From Apostichopus japonicus (Eukaryota; Echinodermata; Holothuroidea; Aspidochirotida; Stichopodidae), in assembly GCF_037975245.1 (NCBI RefSeq), contig NC_092572.1, forward strand, positions 18,251,989 through 18,315,988: DNA of 64,000 nucleotides, written 5' to 3'. The position numbers and the translations under genes were made by a program. Below, piece after piece: positions 1 through 11,012 of this stretch. Position 1 is the first letter of the stretch, and each line of letters opens with the position of its first letter. Under the pieces are notes generated by a model. It was not told the DNA's origin, searched no databases, and saw only the letters and a list, made by a program, of their open reading frames with translations.

Positions 1-48
1 CAATGGTTAGGTTGTAGAGACGTGTGAGGGGGCCTTGGCATGTAAACC
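1..48. repeat. 3' end of a tRNA-derived SINE (truncated by window edge)
   Basis: Matches the tail of the SINE at 27795-28147 (GGTTAGGTTGTAGAG ... GCCTTGGC). It lies at the same place relative to copy A as the complete SINE does to copy B, so insertion preceded the A/B duplication. Copy C lacks it. Confidence 0.6.
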
Positions 49-660
49 TAAATATATAATTTTTTCTGAAAGATAAAAGAAATAAATCAATATATACCAA
101 TATGCTTTCTCGTGAGTCAATAAGTGTATCAACTAGTTCCTTAATTTCAGCTTACAAGAGGTGACACTGTATTCTATATTTTATTAAAAATGACATTTTC
201 GCTGAAGGAGTTCGTTCATCTACATACCATCATATCAGGAAAGTACTGATAAATTTCTATTAATTTCCAAATTTAGAATCAAAATATTGTATGGTCATAT
301 GACATCATCAAATGTTGCAGTCACAATCAATATCACATGAATTAATATTTTAAATTAATACAGCGAGAGCTGACGGTATCTCGTGTAGGATTATCCTATT
401 GCAATAACTCTATAAGTAACCCAATTTGTTCAAATTATGTTTCATATGCCTCAAACATGCGACCAGGATAAGGAAAGATAATCACCGGTCAGTTATATTT
501 GCGGGCCAATTGAAAAAGTTATGTAATGCGCAAGTAGACGTAAACTCTAAATTCTAAAAACTCTTTTTGAGCATGTGAGGTTTACCTTCATGACATCATT
601 TCCTCATTCTAGTCTGATTTGTGTGCGGTATTGAGTACTATATAGACAGGTTACCCACAC
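49..660. other. Noncoding flank shared by copies A, B and C
   Basis: No gene seen. The stretch is alignable by eye with 28150-28770 and 58080-58720. It is intron or 3' flank of the receptor genes. Confidence 0.5.
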
Positions 661-825
661 ATTTACATTATTTTACCTTTAATGGTAGGTTTCTTCCAAG
701 TCCCGCTTCCGAGGTCCAAAATTTTGTCCTTTCCTCTGCCGCTTCCGTTAGAGTTATATGCAACTGAAACACAACATCGATCAACAACAAGTTCGCATTT
801 GATATCACTTATCAGCCTAGCTTTT

Positions 826-854
826 CTACCTTTCAAAGTCGGTAAATGTAGCAT
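826..854 (-). CDS. Copy A exon 10: early-terminated last exon
   Basis: Acceptor actatag at 855-861. In the phase set by exon 9 it reads ATFTDFER then TAG at 828-826. Copy C lacks one A here (ATTTCC versus ATTTACC) and reads on for about 60 codons. Copy A is also open in the shifted frame down to a donor AAAG|GTAAAA at 677, so the longer exon was probably ancestral. Copy B shares the extra base. Confidence 0.45.
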
Positions 855-3800
855 CTATAGTCATAATAGTAGGCCTAACTCTTGTAACTACATTTAGATA
901 ATTAATAAAGATTGGTGGAAATACATCATATGTTACCTGTACATTGTTTCATATTATATATATTTGTTTTACATACGAAATTGCACGTATATTTCCATCT
1001 TATATGTCAATAACACGTCACGCTGTTATGTGTTTACAGTATGAACTGTTCTAGCAGCCTAATTGGTTTTACGGGTGTGTCTTTACCACCGGTGGACTTT
1101 CACGCTCAACGCGCGTCCATGTACGTACATCGGTAATGTGCATATTGGCCACAGTATATATACAAAGGCAAATATTCACATTACATACATTCTCCAAGTA
1201 TGACATCGGATATGGTGGCCTTAACTAAATTCTTCATCGAGAAAATCACCCAGATCCCTATGATCTTTTAGTAGGTTTAATCTTCAAATAGATTTTAATT
1301 TTAATGATAATAATAAGACAGCAACATTAAAACGAAAGTCCTTTATAACAAATCTTATAAGTATAATAGTGCCCGATGGACAGCAATTAAGACTAGTCTG
1401 TGGTATTTTCCTGAAATGAGACTTCTTACTCAGTTGGTGAGAAAACGAGTGGCGTCAATTATCTTGAAAAATATGGATATGCCCAAGTTGTAATATACAA
1501 GCCTGAAACAAGATGTGCAATCTTTATCAAGCTGCTGCGTGGAAAATGATTCAGCAAGTTTTCCTTTCGTTTAAATTAATTTTTCGAACAAACACATCCC
1601 ATGTTATTTACAAATATAATTAGAAATTTGATATGAAATATGTAACTCGCAATTGAACTTGTTGATGTGTAAATCAGTTCAATTCCCTTTCAATTTACTC
1701 GTCCATTTGAAAGGGGAATGTATTCCTTACTCATGACTTGTTGACACACAATATTGAACACTACTTACCGTTACAAACACAGTATTAAACTTTCTTAACT
1801 CTAAAACTTACTTGTGATATTGCATTTGGTTATGTTTTCGGTCTCAATCTTTTGCGGAACATTGCCTTTCAAAAATCTAAAAGAATGAATGATAAATGGC
1901 ACAAAGAAAATTCGGTTGGTTGAAAGTTAGGAATGCTAGCTTTTTTAATTCCTTGGAAAATTACAAAATAATATTTAAGTTAGTCATAATTCCTTGGCAA
2001 ATTACTAAATAATATTTAAGTTAGTCATACTATGTAGCCACTAAGTAAGGCACAATTTACTTCAAACCTGTTCATGTTGTATGCTGTTAGTTGTTGTCAA
2101 TAAATTATTTTGTCACAACCAAACCTGAAGGTAGCATAATGATAAATATAATTTATCTTACCTGATCCGATTTTTGACATTTGTGCTCATCGCCCACAAA
2201 ATAACATTCACGACCGTATGACTACTATCTTTATTGACGCAGGAGATATTGTGCAATTCAACGGTGTCGACCACAGGTAAAGTCAGTGACAGCAGGAATT
2301 TCAATGGGCACTCTGCACCAATAGATATTGAGTCAAAGTGTAGCTTCAAAAAAAAATTATACAAATTTTAATAAAGCTCCGAACAACTCATAATGGAAAA
2401 ATCACAGGATAGTAGTTAAATATAGTTAAGCTGACGTATTCCTCTCACGACATGGCATAACTATTTGTAATTGGTTTGTAAGACAATGTGGGTCTTATTG
2501 TGTGAGTAATTCACAACTTCATCATAAAAACACTGATCGATAACCGGTATCTATATGGGTGAATCAACGCATAGCTGCAAGAAATGGAATTGCACGTCAG
2601 TTAAACTATTCTCTGCATGCAGGGTTTCCAATTACAGAGATGGTCAATACCAAAAATATAAAGTCAATCATTCAATCCCATAATTCTAACATTACCAAGC
2701 AGACCAGCAATTCGACTTATACTAGGTCCTGTTACTGTAGATCTTCAGAAAGCTGCCCCAACGCGGGAAAATGTTTACCCAGCGCAATAGTATATATATA
2801 TAAGGCCCACGTCACATCGAACACAGAATATAAGTCGTACATCGGCATTTCAGGAGGACCCTTTAAGCAGCTATTCAGCAACCACGCAAAATCTCTCAGG
2901 CACGATAAGTACCAAAACGTAACAGAACTGTCTAAGTACGTATGGAACATAAAAAGATGGAGAATTACCCACAGTATAAGCTGGGAGATTGTGAAAGAAT
3001 CGAACACGCACAAACGTGAATAGGTCCAGTGCAACCTCTGCGTAGAAAAAAAAATCCATGCTCTTACGTACCAAGGACAGTATAAACCAAAAAAACAGAG
3101 CTCACCTCAAAGTGTCTCGAAATGTCAACAAACCGCCCGACCATGCTAGGAAGAAATTACATGTTAAGGTCACATACATGAATGTTTACGTCCAGTTGTC
3201 AGATGATCGCCGCACACTGCAGGCGTGAAACTCCTCATCCAACCTCTTGTTTCGGCCCTACCGTCCTATGTGCAGGAAACTACGGATTTCATCAATGGGT
3301 ACCAAAATGGCACCGTCTTTTGCCAACATCTTATGGGAAACCTCTACCGCGACGACGGCCTAGCTGTGCTACGAAGTCTTTCCGGCAGACAAGCAGACCG
3401 TTTAAGGAAGCAGCTTACCGAAATCTTCGAAAATTTCGGCCTACGAATAACAGTGGAAACAAACCTCAAAGCGGTAAATTACCTGGATGTCAATCTAAAC
3501 CTCAACACCGGAAAGTACAAACCATACAGAAAGCCTAACAACGAACCAACATACATCAATGCACAATCCAACCACCCGCTCTCAATCACCAAACAGATAC
3601 CCACTTCCATCAGCAAGCGAATCTCCTCACTATCATCAGACAAAGATACGTTCGACCAAGCCGCCCACTTTACAGCGAGACCCTGAAAAGAAGCGGCTAT
3701 GCAGAACTCATCAATTTTACACCGACCGAAAAAACACGCACTAAACCCCCAAACCGTGGAAGAAAAATCATTTGGTTCAACCCCCCTTCAGCAAAGCAGT

Positions 3801-4578
3801 GAAAACAAACATAGGAGCAACTTTTCTAAGACTTATACAGAAGCATTTTCCCCCCACACACAAACTCCGGAAAATCTTCAATAGAAATACGCTTAAGATA
3901 AGCTACAGCTGCACCAAGAACATCAAATCAATCATCAAATCACACAACAGCAAGATTATCAACAACGAAAAACCAGACGAAAGTGAAAGAAAATGCAACT
4001 GCAGGGACAAGCAGGCCTGCCCCCTTGGAGGTAAATGTCTGACCGAGGCAGTAATATACAGAGCGGACGTAACATCGGGGGGCGAACAACGACATACGTT
4101 GGATTATCAGGGGGCCGTTCAAACTAAGGTACAACAATCACAAAAAAATCACTCAACCACGAAAGACACGCGAAGGAAACAGAACTATCAAAATACGTTT
4201 GGGAGCTCAAAAAGCAAAGAAAAGATTTTAGCATCGCATGGAAAATAATCCGAGAATCTAATACACAAATGCGTACATCGGATCAATGTAATCTCTGCAT
4301 TGAGCAGAAGGTGGAAATACTTCGGCTGAGAAACCAAAATCTGCTGAACAAAAGAACTGAGCTTTTGTCAAAGTGTCAACACAGAAAAAAAGCGGAAAAA
4401 AATACAGCACCACGCTACAGCCAGACAACCTGATCATTAGGTATCTGACGATTGCGAAGAAGCATGAAACTCAAGTAATAGCGCAAACTTTATACGAGTG
4501 TAGGCCTACATTATTTATATCTATCCAGCTCTATACCCAGGTATATTGAGCACTCTTCACCTGGAATTAATGTCATCT

Positions 4579-4612
<34 letters not shown>

Positions 4613-7600
4613 AATAACGGAAAAACTGTTAAACAACTATGCTGCATTTAGAGAAAGGCTGGATCTCGAGTGAGATACAATAATTGAATTAGGTAAGTGA
4701 TTGGAAGTAAAACAGCCAATGTTTGCTTTTTGCAGAGCTTTCGAGCAAAACTAGCTCTTCTTCAGTGCATGATCACCGAAAGTGACAAGGAGTAGCAGGA
4801 ATTGAAACTGTTTTATAGAGAAGATGTCGGCATGGTTGTAAAGGCAAAGCGACTTCAGTAGCCAATGGTACCCTTTTGGAACTGGTTTGACGAGTTTTGT
4901 ACGTCAATGTTTCGGTACGAGGTTTGCTTTTAGCCTTTTTAATGGCACTTTCAATAGTACCCCGAAAATACTGTCTGTTTAGGAGGTGTTGTGACAGTTC
5001 TTTAGTGCGTGAATCAAAATCGACTTCAGAGGAGCAAATGCGTCGAATGCGCAACGCTTGACTGTACGGAATATTTCTGGTACAGTGACGTGGATGGCAA
5101 CTGCTTGGTAAGAGGTAGTTGTGCTTGTTCGTGGGTTTATTGAACAAGTCTGTTTTGAGTGAACCATTTTGTAGGGTCACGGCGGTGTCCAGGAAGTGAA
5201 CGCCATGTCCAGAAAAATCAGCAGTGAATTTGATAGTGTGATGAAACTAGTTTATGTCATCAATGAAGAGTTTTAGATTTGCCCCACCGTGGGTCCATAT
5301 CATAAATATATCGTCAATGTAACGTAACCACGTGTGTGGTTTCAAGTTTTGTCGAGATAAAAATTCTTTCTCGAGGTTTCCCATAAAGATGTTGGCAAAA
5401 GACGGTGCCATTTTGGTACCCATTGCGGTACATGAATTTGGAGGTAGTGTTTGTTGCCAAATACCAGATTATTGTTGGTCAGGATAAGTTGCATTAATTC
5501 GGCCAATTCTTTCTTCGTGGGGGTTTTGCCACGTTTCGGTTTGACTGCTTTTGTGCAGGCCGAAATGCCCTCTTCGTTAGGGATATTTGTGTATAACGAA
5601 GACACATCCAAGGTAAATAACAGAGTAAGGGGGAAGATTTTTTATTTCCCCAATTTTCCGGATGAAATCCGTAGTGTCCTGCACATAGGACGTTAGGGCC
5701 GAAAGAAGAGGTTGGATGAGAAGATCTACGAAGTTGGACCTTTTTCAGTCGCTGTACCATTACCTGATATTATGGGCCTCCCGGGATTGCCTTCTTTGTG
5801 GGGTTTTTTTTTGGCAGAAAATAAAAGCGACCAGGTTTTGGGTCGTTTTCAAGAAGGTTTTGGCCTAACTTGCGGTCAATGGAACCTTTAGAGACTATCT
5901 TTTGGATGAATCTTGTCAAGTTTTGTGTGATTTCTTGAGTAGGATCAGAATCCAGGAGTTTGTAGTGTTGAGGGTTGCCGAGTAGTGTGTTGGCTTCCTC
6001 TCTGTAGAATTGTTTTCCCATAGCGACATCGAAAGATAAACAAACATTACAAAAAAAAACATGTTAACATTGCTGAGTGTAAATTACCCTCCACTGACGA
6101 CAGTCCCTTGATTTTAAGTTATTTTGACCAGCTTTGTTTCAATTTAGCCTTTTGGTGACTTGTTAGGAATGACTTCTTAATACATTATGTGGATAAAAAC
6201 ATTTAACTTACATTGGAACGTAAGCACTTTCCCATAAATAGTTTAAAAGCATTCTGATGATATCGCTCATCTAAACGCAAAACTTCCATTTTCGAATGTG
6301 ACGGATAATTCTGCAAAAGAGTCGACGGTTTAACAGATTCTGCATTAAAGTCTATATCAAGAATATCCTCAACGTTTTCCGATTCGAACATGCAATCTGT
6401 TAATGTATTCCAGCATCCATTTATCAATAAGAACTTCAATGCTTCTACTCTCTTTGTAGTTGTACAAATGCCACAAAAAAAACGTAAACTTCGGGAACTT
6501 CTTATATTTTCTTCAATCTTGTTGGCTTTTAAAGTTTGTAAGATCCTCTTTAAAACGTCTAAATCCTCCAAATCAATGTACTCCGCAATGAAAAGCTCTT
6601 GGATATAATCATGGGAGAACACAATATTGTCAGATTTTGACACGCCAACACTATGTAACGCTTTGAATGGTTTTATATATCCAACTGATTGAGCCATTTC
6701 TAATTCATGAGCTTGAAGACGTGCTTCCTTCAAATCAGAGTTTTTAATCGATTCACCTTTATCTAAATCATAATTTAAAGATGCTTTCGCGAGTTTCATG
6801 CGTACCAGTCGTAGCTCTGTTAACTTAGCTTTGTTACCCGGCTTCTCCATGAACCTTCTGTCGAGGCAAGTTATGACTGAACTAACTAATGAAGACATCT
6901 TGTTGATGTTCAGCTCATAGATTGCCCCATTGATTTGGAGTAGCTTTGACATTATGATATGAATAAACATAACAATAAACATCGGTGTGTCTTTAAAGAT
7001 TTGCACTAAGTCACTTTGGTCTAAGGTAGAAATTGTTTTATGTATTATCTCTGCATCATTTTCTTTATTTGTTTCTTTATTTTTTGGAAGGGAGTTAGAT
7101 GAATCATTTGAACCATCTTGATGAATTATTATTTTCTTATATGGCTTTAGTCGTTTGTAATATTCCAATGTTTTACGGACGTATGTTTCTATTCCGTCTA
7201 CATTGAATCCTAAAATCTCCACTTCAACGTATGGCTTTCCGTAAATGCACTTTGACTGATCTATCTTACGTGATGTAACCCACAACCTCAAATGTGGGTA
7301 TTGATTCAACATTGACTCGTTCAGTAAGCGTTTTATAGAAATATCACCAGGTGAGACACCAGGTGAGGTATTTTCGTGTTGGCTTATTTCGTCTAATCCA
7401 TCCAGCAGTAGATGACATTTTCTTTTCAGTATAATGTCACAAACTTGTTCACGAGAGATATTCGTATCTCCTGGCAAAGTTTTATGCAACTGTTCTCCAA
7501 TGCCGGTATTAATGTCGATTCCTGTCAGTGGCAGGATAAAAAGGATTTCTTTTTTCTGTTCCTTTAGTTCCTTCTTTGTCCACTGACATGCTAGATACTG

Positions 7601-10600
7601 ACGAAGTGTTGTCTTCCCATGACCAATGTCGGCAATAAACAACGCCCTTTTTATTTGTTGAGAGACCGTTGGGTCGAGCAATGATGTGCTGGTCTTGGTT
7701 ACTGTGGGGCTTTTCGGAAAAGAAACATTACAATTAGTTTCAGTGTAGAGTTCATCGATGAGAACCTTCTCTCCCCATGGCAGTGGTTTGATGTAGCTCA
7801 TCGACTGATATCGATCTTGAAGATGTTTTATCAACTTTTCCATTTCTCCTTGAAACAAGAAGAGTCACAAAAGAACATTCGATAGGTTTAGTCTTAATTT
7901 TCATCAACATTCTGGCGAAAAGAAAAACTTTTAAAAATTTGTTAAACATTGGTTACAACAAATTGATAATTTTGATTAGAAATGTTATCGTTTTTTAAAA
8001 CAGGATTTGAATTAGTCATGTAACATCATTTACAAACTTATACGCGATTTTCGTAGCATTTCCTTAAAGGGGCGATCCCCTCTTGTTGATTGTCTTGTCT
8101 TTACATGTTAGAAGAAAAAATCAATTATCAAGACTGAATCATGGACTAAATAATTACCTTCTGGTAAAGGCGATGAATGTGTAAGAAGAGGTTCTGTTGC
8201 ATTCTGTGGACGATAAAAAACATGATACTTAAAAGTTAGAAATAATAGGTTGAATGTTTTTGATTACAAATTGACCTGTTGCATGAAAAATAGCTATTCG
8301 TGTACTCAAATATTTAGCAATACAAAGTCCCATTCAACAAAACGCTATTACCAATGTCGGGAAATACAGCCATCCCGTTGATACTACCAAAGATCTAAGA
8401 ACCACCTCATTTTTACAATCTGGCAATATTTGGATTGTTCATATCTATCGATATTTGTTTAAGTGGTTTTGGGTATATATTAATTTCAACATTGTAAAAA
8501 AGCTATATTCTTATAGCACAAGGAATGGTTGTTGAAAATTTCTAATATCATCATATAAATATACTTTATTGATATTGTACACTATATTGATATTGCACAC
8601 TATATTGTTATTGCAAGCTATATTCTTATTACACACTATATTGATATTACACACTATATTGAAATTGCACAATATATATATATGTAACACACTATATTGA
8701 TATTGGACAATTATTGATATTGCACTCTATATTGATATTACACACTATATTGATATTATACACTATATTGTTATTACACACTATATTGATAGTAAACACT
8801 ATATTGATATTAAACACTATATTGATATTGTACATACCAATTCAATATTACTATCCTGATGTTCCTTTTTGGAGTTGTCATTCCTTCCTTAAAAAGAAAA
8901 ATGTTTCCAATTTACGTTTTAAAATTTTGTAATTTGAAATTCCAATTCAGAATGTATTAATATCGTGAGCCCCGTAATGACTATGTGCAAAAGAATACAT
9001 CAGTAATGATATTTCAATTCACTTACAGAACGTTCAACTAGATTTTTAGTAAGCGTGGTACAGTTATATATGACATATTTAACTCAAACTTAAGAACAAT
9101 GAAATTTATACTATGCAACATATATACAACTGTTAAAATTACAGCGTTGAATGTAAGAAGATGGTTTCATTGTCTGACTGCTGAAATATTGATCTGCTTT
9201 CAAGTCCCGAAAACCGATGGAAATAAAAATAACATATAGTTACTAGTTACGGTGATATCTCTGTTCCAAGTTCATCATTGATCATGAACGAGAATTGATT
9301 AAACCACCTATAATCATCCCCATAGACGTAAACACACACGGAAGATAGGCAGAATGTGGGAACCACATCTAGATGATTCTAATAACGGGGACTTAAGCAG
9401 TGCAAAGCAATTACTGAGGTACAATAACAGCGTTAACAGTCGAAATTGAGCCAGGTTTGGTGGGTTCTGCAGGGGCTGGGAATGTGGCGTAGCAATGTAA
9501 ATACGCCCAAAACGTAAGACCACATTTGCCCAAGCTCAACCATGGTGACAATTGTTTCATATTTTGTGCCACTAGATGCCTGGATATGACACTTTCTGGC
9601 ATTTGCTGTTGAGGTCAGGATTTCTTTTGATATCCCAGTTTGAAGGGTATCCGGAGAGAATTTTATCAATTGCTTAAGAGGGTCGACTTCCATAGATACT
9701 TTCTTTTCTGTACATGTCACGCCGCTGTCTGGAGTTATTCTGCAGAATTTAGTTCAGTACCGAAGTCTTTTTTTTTTCATTTGGGAGGTTGCTATCGGAT
9801 TTGGCCAGTATTTACAGCAAATGTGGCAGAGTGAAGCATGCAACCTGGCAGCCTGGGAAGACCGTCTCTCAAGGGGTACACAGTAGATCGGTGCAGTGAG
9901 TGGCGAGCAACGTTTTAAATTTAAACAAAGTACAGTTTATGTTTATGATCACAGCTGTACACTCAAAGGCGACAAGTATATCCGTTTGTGTACACTTTTA
10001 TTGGATGGTTGTTCAGATTATTTTGTTACAGCAGCACGATTATACATGTCGAGCGATGAAGGAAAAATGTTCGTAGCTATAAGTACGAATATATACTGCT
10101 GCATTCCGTGAAAGATAATTACATTACAATTTAAATATGCAAAACAGATATTTTAGAGAGGAACTTCATATTGATATTGAGTATTAATGTTAACATATTT
10201 ACCTGTTGTATAAAATCAACCGTTAACAAAGCATTTATATCTACCACAAATAAATAAGGTTCTTGGTTTACGTGTAAGCACACCAATTTACAAATACACA
10301 GACGTTTTGTCATGATTCTTTTGTTTTTCTTGTTTTTGTCGTAACATGAATATAGACGCACTGCTGTGCATGTTTAGATAACGTACCCCTTAGGAATTCA
10401 AATTAGAAATAATTAACATATGTCTAAAATTATATAATTGGTTGTATATATATATATTAATATGGGACAATTCCTTACCTTTTTTACATACAGTAACACA
10501 GACGATAACGACCATACATATCACTACCGCTGTCACGACGGAGGCTACAACAATTACTAATCTAAAATCATCAAGAAAAGCAAATATTTCTTCATCCTTC

Positions 10601-10859
10601 GCTGTGGCGTCACTGAGTGTGTCGGTGGTTTGAATGCATGGTGCTAAAAGGAATTAATTATAAAAAAACAAGCATCATGTTTGCTATTTCTTGTTGTCGC
10701 TTTGTCAACATTTTATTTATTTATGTTAGCATTCGGACTTGAGTACTAAGTGAGTACTAAATTAACTCATTTTGCGTTCAACCTAACAAACCAGATGCAA
10801 AAGGAAGAAAAAGTTGTCCCTTGACATTCAGTCAGTTGATGTCACATAGAAAATGCATG

Positions 10860-10947
<88 letters not shown>

Positions 10948-10971
10948 ATATATCTATATACATATACATTT

Positions 10972-11012
<41 letters not shown>

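Noticed and set aside
4745-4790. Hammerhead ribozyme in the minus-strand Penelope fragment (CTGAAGA ... GCTCGAAAGC)
   Set aside because: A stem GAGC/GCTC exists but an extra base separates it from the core and the cleavage-side stem is not evident. The motif is common in these elements without ribozyme function.
6390-6608. Plus-strand frame opposite the NACHT exon
   Set aside because: Antisense shadow of the coding exon; the same shadow appears at 32796-33074 in copy B.
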